Shown one piece after another: positions 28,239-37,957 of a stretch of DNA of 64,000 bases (its first letter is position 1; each line of letters begins with the position of its first letter). This stretch comes from Roseburia porci (GTDB lineage Bacteria > Bacillota > Clostridia > Lachnospirales > Lachnospiraceae): positions 104,617-168,616 of the forward strand of contig NZ_VUNI01000004.1 in NCBI RefSeq assembly GCF_009695765.1. The letters run 5' to 3'. The notes under the pieces were generated by a model. The model was not told the DNA's origin. It ran no database searches and was given only the letters and a program-made list of their open reading frames with translations. A program made the position numbers and the translations under genes.

Positions 28239-30557
28239 TTGGAGAATAACTGGACAACAATACCTGCGGTAGCACTGCGTGGAATGACAATCCTGCCCGG
28301 AATGATCGCTCATTTTGATGTGAGCCGGGAGATGTCGCTGAAGGCTGTAGAGGCAGCCATGACAGGAGAACAGAAGGTTTTTCTTGTCACACAGCGCGAT
28401 GTCGAGGTGGAGAATCCAACGAAGGAAGATCTGTACGGGGTCGGGATTATTGCAGAGGTAAAGCAGGTAATTAAATTACAGAATAATATTGTGCGCATCC
28501 TTGTGGAAGGATTATCACGTGCAGTACTTTTAGACTTTACAGACCGTGCAGAATACTTAGAAGCCCGGATTGAAGCATGTGAGGAAGATGAGGAATATCT
28601 TCCGGATAACACAAAACAGGCAATGGTTGAGAGTATTCAGGAGACATTTGGACGATATGCTTCTGTGAATAACAGACTGAGTGCAGAAATCAAACGGCAG
28701 GTAATGGAGATTCAGGAACTGGATAAACTGATGGATTATATATCCAACAATCTTCCGGTTCGTTACGAAGAAAAACAGAAGATTCTCGAAGCGGTCGGAG
28801 TATCCGAACGCTATCAGGTGCTTCTGACACTGCTTTTAAATGAAATCGAAGTTAATGCAATCAAAAATGAATTTCAGGCAAAAGTGAAGCAGCGGGTCGA
28901 TAAACATCAGAAAGAATATCTTTTAAGGGAACAGATGGCAGTGATCCGCGAAGAGCTTGGAGAAGACCATACGGAATCGGACGCAGATTCTTATATGGAA
29001 TCTTTAAAGAAGTTAAAGGCTTCAAAAGAAGTAAAGGATAAGATCAAAAAAGAAATCGAACGTTTTAAAACAATCAGTTCGAATTCCTCAGAAAGTGCGG
29101 TCGCGCGTGGATATATCGAAACCCTTTTAGAACTTCCGTGGAAAAAGAGTTCCAAAGATAACACCGATCTTGCATATGCCGGGCAGGTATTAAATGAAGA
29201 TCATTATGGACTGGACAAGGTAAAAGAGCGTATGCTGGAATTCCTTGCAGTACGTAATCTTACAAGCAAGGGAGAGAGTCCGATCATCTGTCTGGTAGGA
29301 CCGCCAGGAACCGGAAAAACAAGTATTGCACGTTCCGTGGCAAAAGCACTGAATAAGGAATATGTACGGATCTGCCTTGGTGGAGTGCGTGATGAAGCAG
29401 AGATCCGAGGACACAGAAGAACCTATGTCGGAGCAATGCCTGGAAGAATTATCAATGGACTGAAAACAGCGGGAGTGAATAATCCGCTGATGCTTTTAGA
29501 TGAGATCGATAAGGTCAGCAGTGATTATAAAGGTGATACCTCATCGGCACTTCTTGAAGTACTGGATTCCGAACAGAACAATAAATTCCGGGATCATTAT
29601 GTAGAACTTCCAGTGGATCTGTCCGAGGTATTATTCATTGCGACAGCAAACTCGGTTTCTGATATACCAAAGCCACTGCTTGACCGTATGGAGCTGATTG
29701 AAGTCACAAGCTATACGGAGAATGAGAAGCTTCACATTGCCAAAGAACATCTCCTTGCAAAGCAGATGGAGAAGAACGGAATCGATGAAAGCAAGCTTCA
29801 GATCAGTGATCAGGCACTTGCAATGGTCATCCGTTCTTATACAAGAGAGGCCGGCGTACGAGGATTAGAGCGTAAACTGGGCGAAATCTGTCGAAAGGTT
29901 GCACGCGAGGTGTACGAGGATAAGAATCGTAAAGTCAGGGTAACATGTCAGAATCTGGAGCGTTATCTTGGCAAAGCAAAGTACAGCTATGATATGAAGA
30001 ATGAAGAGGATGAAATCGGAATCGTGCGTGGACTGGCATGGACGAGTGTTGGCGGTGTGACTCTTGAAATCGAAGTCAATATCATGCCTGGAACCGGTCA
30101 GTTCCAGCTGACCGGTCAGCTTGGTGATGTCATGAAAGAGTCTGCACAGGCTGGAATCAGCTATATCCGATCTATCAGCGATTCCTATCATATTCCAAAA
30201 GAATTCTTTAAGGAGAATGATATTCATATCCATATTCCGGAAGGAGCAGTTCCAAAGGATGGTCCATCCGCTGGAATTACAATGGCAACTGCAATGCTTT
30301 CAGCAATCACAAAGACAAAAGTGCGGGCAGATGTTGCAATGACCGGAGAGATTACGCTTCGCGGAAGAGTACTTCCAATCGGAGGACTCAAAGAGAAGAT
30401 CCTTGCTGCCAAAAATGCAGGAATCCATACGATCTGCATTCCGAAGAAGAATGAGAAGGATTTAGAGGAGATCTCATCCGAGATAAAAAAAGGACTGGAA
30501 ATTATACCTGTTGAGAGACTGGAACAGGTATTAAAAATAGCATTTGTAGAATCATAA
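28239..30557 (+). CDS. lon: ATP-dependent protease Lon
   Basis: Lon degrades damaged and regulatory proteins in the cytosol. The 772-residue protein has the N-terminal substrate-binding LON domain, the AAA+ module with Walker [10 protein letters not shown] and Walker [11 protein letters not shown], and the serine-lysine peptidase domain with Ser677 in [10 protein letters not shown] and Lys720 in [11 protein letters not shown]. The start is TTG at 28239, with AGGAG 7 bases upstream. It follows clpX by 14 bases and is followed by engB after 14 bases. Confidence 0.97.
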   Translation: MENNWTTIPAVALRGMTILPGMIAHFDVSREMSLKAVEAAMTGEQKVFLVTQRDVEVENPTKEDLYGVGIIAEVKQVIKLQNNIVRILVEGLSRAVLLDFTDRAEYLEARIEACEEDEEYLPDNTKQAMVESIQETFGRYASVNNRLSAEIKRQVMEIQELDKLMDYISNNLPVRYEEKQKILEAVGVSERYQVLLTLLLNEIEVNAIKNEFQAKVKQRVDKHQKEYLLREQMAVIREELGEDHTESDADSYMESLKKLKASKEVKDKIKKEIERFKTISSNSSESAVARGYIETLLELPWKKSSKDNTDLAYAGQVLNEDHYGLDKVKERMLEFLAVRNLTSKGESPIICLVGPPGTGKTSIARSVAKALNKEYVRICLGGVRDEAEIRGHRRTYVGAMPGRIINGLKTAGVNNPLMLLDEIDKVSSDYKGDTSSALLEVLDSEQNNKFRDHYVELPVDLSEVLFIATANSVSDIPKPLLDRMELIEVTSYTENEKLHIAKEHLLAKQMEKNGIDESKLQISDQALAMVIRSYTREAGVRGLERKLGEICRKVAREVYEDKNRKVRVTCQNLERYLGKAKYSYDMKNEEDEIGIVRGLAWTSVGGVTLEIEVNIMPGTGQFQLTGQLGDVMKESAQAGISYIRSISDSYHIPKEFFKENDIHIHIPEGAVPKDGPSAGITMATAMLSAITKTKVRADVAMTGEITLRGRVLPIGGLKEKILAAKNAGIHTICIPKKNEKDLEEISSEIKKGLEIIPVERLEQVLKIAFVES

Positions 30558-30571
30558 AAGGAGAAAAGCAG

Positions 30572-31369
30572 ATGGTAATTAAAAATGTAAATCTGGAAAC
30601 GGTATGTGGAATCACAAGCACGATTCCGGAAAATGATCGTTTTGAGGTTGCTTTTGCAGGCAAATCCAACGTTGGAAAATCTTCCCTCATCAATGCATTG
30701 ATGAACAGGAAAGCGCTTGCACGTACCTCTGCGCAGCCGGGAAAGACACAGACCATCAATTTTTATAATATCAATGATGCCATGTATCTGGTGGATCTTC
30801 CAGGTTATGGTTATGCCAATGCCAACATTGAGATCAAGGCAAAATGGGGTAAGATGATCGAAAATTATCTTCACACCTCCAAAAAGTTAAATGGAGTGTT
30901 CCTGCTGATCGATATCCGGCATGATCCGTCGGAAAACGATCAGCTTATGTATGAATGGATGGTATCCCAGGGATTTGCTCCGATCATCATTGCCACAAAA
31001 GCGGATAAACTGAAAAGAAGCCAGCTTCCTGCACATTTGAAAGCAATTGAGGAAGTGTTAAATGTCGAACCGGGAACGATCATTATACCGTTCTCTGCGG
31101 AGACCAAACAGGGCAGGGAAGAGATCTGGGAACTGATCGATTCCCTTGTTCTTGTAGATGAGGATGGCAATCCACTCAGTGAGGAAGAGATTGCTGCATT
31201 TGGAAAGCGCAAAAAGAATACGACAAATGACGGAAATCCTTCATCGCAGGAGAATGCTGCATCAAAAAAGGAAAAGAAGCCAAGATGGAAAGCTATCGGA
31301 AAAGAGACTGGAAAACGCAAAAACAGCAGAAAAGCGGATTCTTCCAAGGCTCATAAGAAGAAAAAATAG
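30572..31369 (+). CDS. engB: Ribosome biogenesis GTPase EngB/YsxC with basic C-terminal extension
   Basis: This essential GTPase assists assembly of the large ribosomal subunit. It has G1 [12 protein letters not shown]3 DLPGYGYA, G4 ATKADKL and the G5-like PFSAETKQG. Typical EngB proteins have about 195-200 residues; this one has 265. The added 65 residues after about position 200 are very rich in Lys, Asn and Ser ([29 protein letters not shown]) and look disordered, perhaps an RNA-contacting tail. The downstream ATG AAG of znuA is 29 bases away. The tail is seen; its role is inference. Confidence 0.94.
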   Translation: MVIKNVNLETVCGITSTIPENDRFEVAFAGKSNVGKSSLINALMNRKALARTSAQPGKTQTINFYNINDAMYLVDLPGYGYANANIEIKAKWGKMIENYLHTSKKLNGVFLLIDIRHDPSENDQLMYEWMVSQGFAPIIIATKADKLKRSQLPAHLKAIEEVLNVEPGTIIIPFSAETKQGREEIWELIDSLVLVDEDGNPLSEEEIAAFGKRKKNTTNDGNPSSQENAASKKEKKPRWKAIGKETGKRKNSRKADSSKAHKKKK

Positions 31370-31398
31370 ATAGCAGAGTAGTAATTAAGAGGAATTTC

Positions 31399-32304
31399 AT
31401 GAAGAAAAAGAACGCAATTGTATTTGCAATGCTTGCAGGAATACTGATCGTTGCCATTGCACTTACCATGTTATATACAAGCACAACGGAAGATAAAAAA
31501 GACAAAACACAGTTTACGATTGTAACCTCTTTTTATCCGATGTATGTGGCTGCCGAAAATGTCATTGGCGATGTAAAAGGCGTTACATTAGAGAATCTGA
31601 GTGAGCCGCAGACAGGGTGTCTGCATGATTATCAGCTTACAACCGAGGATATGAAGCTTTTGTCGAAAGCAGATCTGTTTATCGTGAATGGTGGTGGCAT
31701 TGAGACCTTTCTTACGGATGTCGCTTCGAATTATCCGGAGCTGGATATTATAGAAGCCTGTCAGAATGTGCCACTTCTGGATGATGGAGATGAAGAGAAT
31801 GCGCATGCATGGATGAGCATTTCTGATTACCGGATACAGCTTGCCACGATAGAATCGGCCTTGGAACAGGCAGATCCTGAACATGCAGATGCATATCATG
31901 AGAATGCCAAAGCATATGATGAAAAGCTTGCTGCCCTTCAGGATGAACAGGATGAGATCAGACAGGCTGCCAAGGGACAGAATGTGATTATTTTTCACGA
32001 AGCATATGATTATGTTGCAGAGGATTATGGTTTAAATGTCAGCTATGTCCTGGATCTGGACGAGGAACGTCAGGTAAGCGCCGGAGAAGTGGCAGATGTG
32101 TTAGATCAGATTCAAAAAGATAATGTTTCCTATATTTTTGCAGAAGAATTATATGGTTCGGATATGGGCAAAACCGTCGAATCAGAATCTAATGTGAAAG
32201 TGATTTATCTGGATGCCTGCAATCGTGGAGATTACAGCAAGGACAGTTATCTTACAGCGATGCAGTCAAATATAGATAAGCTTAGGGAAGCATTTTGCAA
32301 ATAA
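31399..32304 (+). CDS. znuA: Zinc/manganese-type ABC transporter substrate-binding protein
   Basis: This is the cluster A-I metal-binding protein of the ABC importer in the next two genes. The 301-residue protein has a hydrophobic N-terminal segment (AIVFAMLAGILIVAIALTML), then VTSFYPMYVAAENVIGD and metal-ligand candidates His in GCLHDYQLT, NAHAWMS and FHEAYDY, with an acidic residue near the end (YLDACNRGD). There is no lipobox Cys, so it is probably tethered by an uncleaved N-terminal helix. Zinc is favoured over manganese from the fold and His pattern, but this is not certain. GAGG lies upstream of the ATG. Confidence 0.86.
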   Translation: MKKKNAIVFAMLAGILIVAIALTMLYTSTTEDKKDKTQFTIVTSFYPMYVAAENVIGDVKGVTLENLSEPQTGCLHDYQLTTEDMKLLSKADLFIVNGGGIETFLTDVASNYPELDIIEACQNVPLLDDGDEENAHAWMSISDYRIQLATIESALEQADPEHADAYHENAKAYDEKLAALQDEQDEIRQAAKGQNVIIFHEAYDYVAEDYGLNVSYVLDLDEERQVSAGEVADVLDQIQKDNVSYIFAEELYGSDMGKTVESESNVKVIYLDACNRGDYSKDSYLTAMQSNIDKLREAFCK

Positions 32305-32337
32305 AAGACATTACAATTATGGGGAAGGAGTAAAGGC

Positions 32338-33132
32338 ATGCGTAAAATCATCGAGCCGTGTGGATTTCATTGTATCAAGATGAATCATCTCGGGGTCCGT
32401 TTTGGAGATCAGGTGATTCTGGATGACGTCAATCTGCATTTTCATTGCGGGTCACTGAATGCGATCATCGGTAAAAACGGCGCAGGAAAATCAACATTCA
32501 TACGGGCAATTCTGGACGATATCCCGCATACCGGGGAGATTGAATTCAAAGATACCAAGGATGGACACATGCAGAAATTAAAGATCGGTTATGTGCCGCA
32601 ATCCATTAATATTGAGAAGAACACGCCGGTCAGTGTATATGATCTGATCGCAAGTTATGAATCCAATGCACCGGTATTTCTTCATAAAAGTAAAAAAGTC
32701 TATGAGAAGATTAAAAACACACTGGCCGTTTTTGAAGCGGAGGATCTGATCGACAAGCAGGTGTGCAATTTATCCGGAGGACAGCTTCAGAGAGTACTTC
32801 TTTCCATGGCAATTATGGACGAACCGAACCTGCTGCTTTTGGATGAGCCGGTGTCCGGCATCGATCAGAATGGGATGGAACTCTTTTTCCAGACGATGGA
32901 TTATCTGAAGAAGAACTATGATCTTGCGATCATTCTGATCTCACATGATCTGGATTATGTTGCAAAATATGCGGATAAAGTCATTCTGCTGGATCATGCA
33001 ACCATTGCAAAGCAGGGAACTGTGAAAGAGGTATTCCAGAGTCCGGAGTTTGATCATGTATTTGGAATGTCCAGTGAAGAAAAATGGATCAGGGAGGGCG
33101 AAAAAAATGAGTCAGGTAACATCCTGGTTTGA
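32338..33132 (+). CDS. znuC: Metal ABC transporter ATP-binding protein
   Basis: This is the ATPase of the metal importer, 264 residues. It has Walker A GKNGAGKST, signature LSGGQLQR and Walker B LLLLDEPVSGID, in the normal order and with the catalytic Glu present. Met1 at 32338 has GGGGAAGGAG upstream. Its C-terminal end overlaps the permease gene by 26 bases. Together with the neighbours it forms a three-gene metal-uptake operon; no Zur or other regulator gene is adjacent. Confidence 0.92.
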   Translation: MRKIIEPCGFHCIKMNHLGVRFGDQVILDDVNLHFHCGSLNAIIGKNGAGKSTFIRAILDDIPHTGEIEFKDTKDGHMQKLKIGYVPQSINIEKNTPVSVYDLIASYESNAPVFLHKSKKVYEKIKNTLAVFEAEDLIDKQVCNLSGGQLQRVLLSMAIMDEPNLLLLDEPVSGIDQNGMELFFQTMDYLKKNYDLAIILISHDLDYVAKYADKVILLDHATIAKQGTVKEVFQSPEFDHVFGMSSEEKWIREGEKNESGNILV

Positions 33133-33922
33133 TTATAATTTCATGCGGAATGCACTGATCGCGGTCATTATTATCACACCGTTATTTGGTTTGATGGGAA
33201 CGATGATCGTCAACAAGAAAATGGCATTTTTCTCAGATGCACTTGGGCATTCTGCACTGACGGGAATCGCGGTTGGAATCGTATTTGGTGTACAGGATAC
33301 GACAATTTCCATGGTGGTGTTTGCGATACTATTTGCACTGTTACTGAATAAAATCGGAAGCCGGAATACTGCTTCGACAGATACGATCATTTCTGTATTT
33401 TCGTCCTGTTCGGTCGCAATCGGACTTGCAATCCTCTCGAAGGGTGGCAACTTCAGCAAATATTCCAGCCTTCTGGTTGGAGATGTGCTGAGCATTACCA
33501 CACGGGAGATTGTATATCTTGTTTTAATTTTTATTGCAACCGTGATTTTCTGGGTATTTGGGTTCAATAAACTGAATGCAGTCTGCATTCACCGGACGCT
33601 TGCAAAGAGCAAACGTGTTCCGGTGTCACTGATGGATAATCTTTTTGCTGTATTTGTAGCACTGATCGTCATGCTGTCCATCAAGTGGGTCGGAATCATG
33701 ATCATCAATGCACTGCTGATTCTTCCGGCGGCTTCCAGTCGGAATATTTCGGTTAATATGAGAGAATATCATCTGTATTCAATCATTTTCTCATTGTTTT
33801 CCGGTCTGGTTGGACTGTTCGTGTCTTATTATACGAATGTTGCAACCGGTCCTATGATCGTAATCATTGCATCGGTCATCTTTTTCCTTACGTATTTTCT
33901 GGGAAATAAAATCAAAGAATAA
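33107..33922 (+). CDS. znuB: Metal ABC transporter permease
   Basis: This is the membrane channel of the metal importer, ABC-3 family, 271 residues with about eight hydrophobic segments. It shows the family features MVNKKMAFFSDALGHSALTG-like region (here VNKKMAFFSDALGHSALTG) and SIKWVGIMIINALLILPAA. ATG 33107 is preferred to the longer frame at 33050, because GGGAGGG lies 8 bases upstream. It ends 18 bases before the MATE gene, which may share the transcript. Confidence 0.92.
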   Translation: MSQVTSWFDYNFMRNALIAVIIITPLFGLMGTMIVNKKMAFFSDALGHSALTGIAVGIVFGVQDTTISMVVFAILFALLLNKIGSRNTASTDTIISVFSSCSVAIGLAILSKGGNFSKYSSLLVGDVLSITTREIVYLVLIFIATVIFWVFGFNKLNAVCIHRTLAKSKRVPVSLMDNLFAVFVALIVMLSIKWVGIMIINALLILPAASSRNISVNMREYHLYSIIFSLFSGLVGLFVSYYTNVATGPMIVIIASVIFFLTYFLGNKIKE

Positions 33923-33940
33923 TTTTAGGTAAGAAAGTGT

Positions 33941-35317
33941 GTGGATCCTTATATGAAAACACATTCAACATATCGGAAACTGGATAAGGCCATGTTTGCA
34001 TCGCTTCTGATGCTGGCATGGCCTACCATTTTGGAATCTTTACTGGAAACCGTGGTCCAGTATGTGGACACGGCGATGGTTGGTCATCTTGGCGCAGAGG
34101 CCACGGCAACCGTATCGTTAAGTTCAACCTATACATGGCTGATCAACAGTGTGATGAGCGCGATCGGAATTGGTTTTCTGGCCTATATTGCAAGGGCAAT
34201 CGGTGAAAAAAACGAGAAAAAGGTGCAAAAAGCAGCAGGACAGACGGTGCTTGTTACATTGGCTGCGGGTGTCACTCTGATGGCTGTCATACTTGTGATT
34301 GCGCCGTTTATGCCGGTGTGGATGGGAGCAGATGAAGCAATCCGAAGTGATGCAACGCTTTATTTTATCTGTATCAATGCGCCGATGGTTTTTCGTGCTG
34401 CCACCATTATTTTTGGTGCAGCGATCCGGTCGACCGGAGATACCAAATCTCCGATGATCGTGAACCTGATTGTAAACCTGATCAACATCGTATTGAATTA
34501 TATACTGATCTATCCATGTGGAATGGGCGCGATCGGAGCTGGAGTTTCTTCTGCGATTTCTTTTGTGGCAGGAGGAATCCTGATGACGAAAGTCCTGATC
34601 AAAAATCAGACGCTTGGCGTGAAAAAGGAAAATATCCATTTAGATAGAGCGGTTCTTGCACCGATCATGGCAATTGGAGTTCCTGTTATGTTAAACAGGA
34701 TCATGTCCTGCAGCGGATACATTGTGGCTACGAGTTTTGTCTCTTCGATGGCTACCACGGTCTATGCCGCACATTCAATCGCAATTACGGCGGAGGAGAT
34801 CTTCTACATTCCGGGTTATGGAATGCAGGCGGCAACTTCTACGCTGATTGGCAATGCGATTGGCGAACAGAATAAGAAAAAAGAACGCAGTGTGATTCTG
34901 ATCGCGATTCTTGTTATATTTTCGGTTATGTGTATTACAGGACTACTGCTTTTTGTTGGAGCAGAATTTATGATGCGTCTTTTTACCACAGACCCTGAGG
35001 TAATCCAGATTGGAAGCAGGCTGCTTCGGATCGTTGCTTTTACGGAACCAATCTTTGGAACGACTGCAGTTATGGAAGGCATCTATAACGGAATGGGACG
35101 GACGAAATATCCGTTTGTTGTGGAACTGATCAGCAGGTGGGGCGTGCGCATTTTTGGCTCTTTTCTTGTTGTGCGTGTCTTCGGATTGGGAATCACACAG
35201 GTCTGGTACTGCATGATCGGGGATAATATATTAAAGGCAGTGCTGATGGCAGCGGGACTTTTCAGAATTTTGCATTTTTCTATTGACATTCCTCCAGATG
35301 GAAGGTGTAAAAAGTAG
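33941..35317 (+). CDS. MATE family efflux transporter
   Basis: This is a multidrug and toxin extrusion type antiporter, 458 residues with twelve predicted membrane helices in two MatE halves. Recognisable features are the start segment MLAWPTILESLLETVVQYVDTAMVGHLG and the later AIRSTGDTKSPM. The start is taken as GTG 33941 behind AGGTAAG; an ATG at 33953 is an alternative. The substrate is unknown. It follows the metal importer closely on the same strand, but no functional link is evident. Confidence 0.92.
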   Translation: MDPYMKTHSTYRKLDKAMFASLLMLAWPTILESLLETVVQYVDTAMVGHLGAEATATVSLSSTYTWLINSVMSAIGIGFLAYIARAIGEKNEKKVQKAAGQTVLVTLAAGVTLMAVILVIAPFMPVWMGADEAIRSDATLYFICINAPMVFRAATIIFGAAIRSTGDTKSPMIVNLIVNLINIVLNYILIYPCGMGAIGAGVSSAISFVAGGILMTKVLIKNQTLGVKKENIHLDRAVLAPIMAIGVPVMLNRIMSCSGYIVATSFVSSMATTVYAAHSIAITAEEIFYIPGYGMQAATSTLIGNAIGEQNKKKERSVILIAILVIFSVMCITGLLLFVGAEFMMRLFTTDPEVIQIGSRLLRIVAFTEPIFGTTAVMEGIYNGMGRTKYPFVVELISRWGVRIFGSFLVVRVFGLGITQVWYCMIGDNILKAVLMAAGLFRILHFSIDIPPDGRCKK

Positions 35318-35346
35318 GAAAACAAAACGAAAGGATGGTTTTTATT

Positions 35347-36135
35347 ATGGAGTTTGGAAATGTATCAGGAGCAGCAATTACAGCAATGGCAGTTGTCGCA
35401 GTTGTGACGATCTTGCTTCCGGTTATTCTGGTAATTGTTGGAAAAGTAAAATTAGGAGCAAAGTTATCTTCATTTTTTATTGGATGTGGGGTGTTTTTTG
35501 TAATGGCACTGGTGCTTGAGCAGATTCTTCATGCGGTTGTGCTTACCATTACAGGAACGAAGCTTACCGATAACATCTGGCTGTATGCGCTTTATGGCGG
35601 ATGTGCTGCGGCGGTTTTTGAGGAAACCGGACGCTGGTTTGCAATGAAGCATTTTCTGAAGAAAAACCTTGATTTTCCGAATGCAGTGATGTATGGAATC
35701 GGTCACGGTGGTTTTGAGGCAATTGTGGTTGGGGGAATTAGTTATATTGGAAACATTGTAAGTGCTCTCAGCATCAACAGTGGTATGATGGAAAAAAGCT
35801 TACAGCTTATGGATGCTTCGACAAAACAGCAGACATATACAGCACTTCAGTCTTTATGGACAACACCGGCTTACCAGTTTTATCTGGGAGGTGCTGAAAG
35901 AGTACTTGCAGTTGTTTTACAGATTGCGTTATCATTAATTGTATTCAAAGCAGTAAAAAGCGGACAGAAGAAATATATTGCAGCAGCATATCTGATCCAT
36001 TTTGCAGTAGATTTTACCATTGTGCTTTGTGGACATTATTTTCCACTGATGGTGGCGGAAGTGATACTTCTGGCAGCTGTTGCGGTTGTACTTTGGTTTG
36101 CTTTAAAGACAACTAAAATGTACAAAAGTGCATAA
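35347..36135 (+). CDS. YhfC-type intramembrane metalloprotease family protein
   Basis: This is a membrane protein of 262 residues with about seven hydrophobic segments. It has conserved polar motifs inside helices: EETGRWFAMK near residue 95, GIGHGGFEAI near residue 120 and a further His in AAYLIHFAVDF. This pattern fits the YhfC family of putative intramembrane metalloproteases (related to the CAAX/PrsW-type membrane peptidases). ATG 35347 is preferred over 35335, which directly abuts the ribosome binding site AAAGGA. It is 14 bases upstream of the ABC-class ATPase gene. Confidence 0.82.
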   Translation: MEFGNVSGAAITAMAVVAVVTILLPVILVIVGKVKLGAKLSSFFIGCGVFFVMALVLEQILHAVVLTITGTKLTDNIWLYALYGGCAAAVFEETGRWFAMKHFLKKNLDFPNAVMYGIGHGGFEAIVVGGISYIGNIVSALSINSGMMEKSLQLMDASTKQQTYTALQSLWTTPAYQFYLGGAERVLAVVLQIALSLIVFKAVKSGQKKYIAAAYLIHFAVDFTIVLCGHYFPLMVAEVILLAAVAVVLWFALKTTKMYKSA

Positions 36136-36149
36136 AAGGAGAAATGAGC

Positions 36150-37859
36150 ATGGCAAATGCACAGGCATTAAGAACTTTACTACAGAAAATTGATCATAAG
36201 GGGTATCCGGCGTATAAGGATACGAAAGGAAGCTATGAATTTGATGGTTTTACACTCTCAATCGATCATGTACAGGGAGATCCATTTGCATCGCCGTCTG
36301 ATTTAAGTGTACATATACAGGGAAAGCTGGCGGCTTTCCCTGTTTGCACATATAACACACGAGAAAAGCGTATTGCACTTCAGGATCATTTACTGAGAAT
36401 TTTTGGAAAAAGCATCACAGCCATGGACCGTGTGGCAAAAGGAAGCGGAAAAAGCGGTCGTGTTTTTATCACAAGACCGGGACAGGAGATCCTAGACCGG
36501 AGTGCGTGTCAGATCCATCCAAAAGATGGAAGCATTATCATGCGTTTTCAGGTGGGATTTCCGGCAAATGGAAGAACAATAAACAGCAGGGAACTGATCC
36601 ATGTTTTATTTGATATTCTGCCGGGATGTGTGGAAAAAACGCTTTTTTATAACCGTTATTCCAGGGGACAGAAGGATGCAGTCGAACGTGTCCGTGCACT
36701 TTCGGAGGATCAGGCAGCACTCCGCATCATGCTGAAGGAAGCCGGAATGATCGCGTTTGTCGCAAATGGTGCAATTCTGCCGAGAGAAAGTGGTGCATCC
36801 AGTCTGCCGATGAAAAACGCGGTGGCTTTTCAGTCGCCGGAATCCATGGAGGTGGAATTTATGCTTCCAAATCATGGTTCCATCCGTGGAATGGGAATAC
36901 GAAAAGGAATCACACTGATTGTCGGAGGTGGATACCATGGCAAATCCACATTGCTGGATGCGTTAGAACTCGGTGTATATGATCATATCGCGGGAGACGG
37001 AAGAGAGTTTGTAATCTGTGAGGATACGGCATTAAAATCGCGGGCCGAAGACGGAAGACCTGTGCATGATGTAAATATCTCCTGTTTTATCCGCAATCTT
37101 CCAAACGGAAAGGATACCAGTCGTTTTTCCACAGAAGATGCAAGTGGAAGCACATCCCAGGCAGCCGGCATGACAGAAGGGATTTCAGCAGGTGCAACCG
37201 TTCTGCTTCTGGATGAGGATACAAGTGCTACGAATTTTATGATCCGTGACCGGCTGATGCAGCGCGTGGTACATGCCGACGAGGAACCGATCATTCCGTT
37301 TATCGACCGTGTACGGGAACTCTATGAGAAACAGGGGATTTCCACAATCCTTGTTGCAGGAAGCAGTGGTGCGTATTTTTATGTGGCAGACACGGTCATC
37401 CAGATGCGGGAATATTATCCGTATGATATCACGGAGATGGCAAAAACGGAGGCACTGGCAGCGCAGCAAAAGCCTGTGGAAAGTATTCCGATGTCCGGTG
37501 CAGGAAAATCGTATTTTCCAATTGATGAGGGAAAGCGGATTCTTCACAAAAACCGTATTTTTGACAATCCGCGGACCAAAATCCGTACCAACGGCATGAA
37601 CAGTATATCGGTGGATCATAATGAGATTGATCTGCGTCTTGTGGAGCAGCTGGTGGATGAGGAACAGATCAATGCGCTTGGTGCGATTCTGCGTTATACT
37701 TATCAGAAACTTGCAGATGACAGGCTTACCGTGCAGCAGATCCTTGACCGCATTGAGAGTCTGTTGGATGAAAAAGGCATGGATGCGATCGGCGCCCGTG
37801 GACTTGCAAGACCAAGAAAGCTTGAAATTGCTGCGTGCCTGAACCGTTTCCGGAGATAG
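36150..37859 (+). CDS. Predicted ATPase of the ABC class
   Basis: This 569-residue soluble protein resembles the stand-alone ABC-class ATPase family (PF09818). It has a P-loop IVGGGYHGKSTLLDALE near residue 260 and a Walker B-like VLLLDEDTSATNFM near residue 355, with no membrane domain. The N-terminal 240 residues are family specific (FTLSIDHVQGDPFASPS). The biochemical role of the family is not established. ATG 36150 is chosen, 8 bases after AGGAG; an ATG at 36144 is too close. It follows the YhfC-type gene in an apparent operon. Confidence 0.85.
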   Translation: MANAQALRTLLQKIDHKGYPAYKDTKGSYEFDGFTLSIDHVQGDPFASPSDLSVHIQGKLAAFPVCTYNTREKRIALQDHLLRIFGKSITAMDRVAKGSGKSGRVFITRPGQEILDRSACQIHPKDGSIIMRFQVGFPANGRTINSRELIHVLFDILPGCVEKTLFYNRYSRGQKDAVERVRALSEDQAALRIMLKEAGMIAFVANGAILPRESGASSLPMKNAVAFQSPESMEVEFMLPNHGSIRGMGIRKGITLIVGGGYHGKSTLLDALELGVYDHIAGDGREFVICEDTALKSRAEDGRPVHDVNISCFIRNLPNGKDTSRFSTEDASGSTSQAAGMTEGISAGATVLLLDEDTSATNFMIRDRLMQRVVHADEEPIIPFIDRVRELYEKQGISTILVAGSSGAYFYVADTVIQMREYYPYDITEMAKTEALAAQQKPVESIPMSGAGKSYFPIDEGKRILHKNRIFDNPRTKIRTNGMNSISVDHNEIDLRLVEQLVDEEQINALGAILRYTYQKLADDRLTVQQILDRIESLLDEKGMDAIGARGLARPRKLEIAACLNRFRR

Positions 37860-37877
37860 AGTGTGCAGATGTTGCGA

Positions 37878-37950
37878 AAAGTTATATAAAGTTATATAAT
37901 AAAGAAAAAGTTATAAAAACTTATATAAGAATATAAAAGTTATATAAGGA
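37878..37950 (+). repeat. AT-rich direct repeats (AGTTATATAA units) upstream of the AAA ATPase
   Basis: Within 70 bases there are at least four copies of a short unit, AGTTATATAA or a close variant, at about 37880, 37890, 37909 and 37938, with a partial TTATATAAG at 37921. The last unit runs into the ribosome binding site AGGAGGG of the AAA ATPase gene. Such iterated sites could bind a regulator or the ATPase itself. No hairpin or T run was seen. Confidence 0.65.
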
Positions 37951-37957
37951 GGGCAGA

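Noticed and set aside
37878..37950. AT-rich repeats considered as a CRISPR array
   Set aside because: Units are about 10 bases with short irregular gaps, and there are no spacers of 30-40 bases or cas genes.
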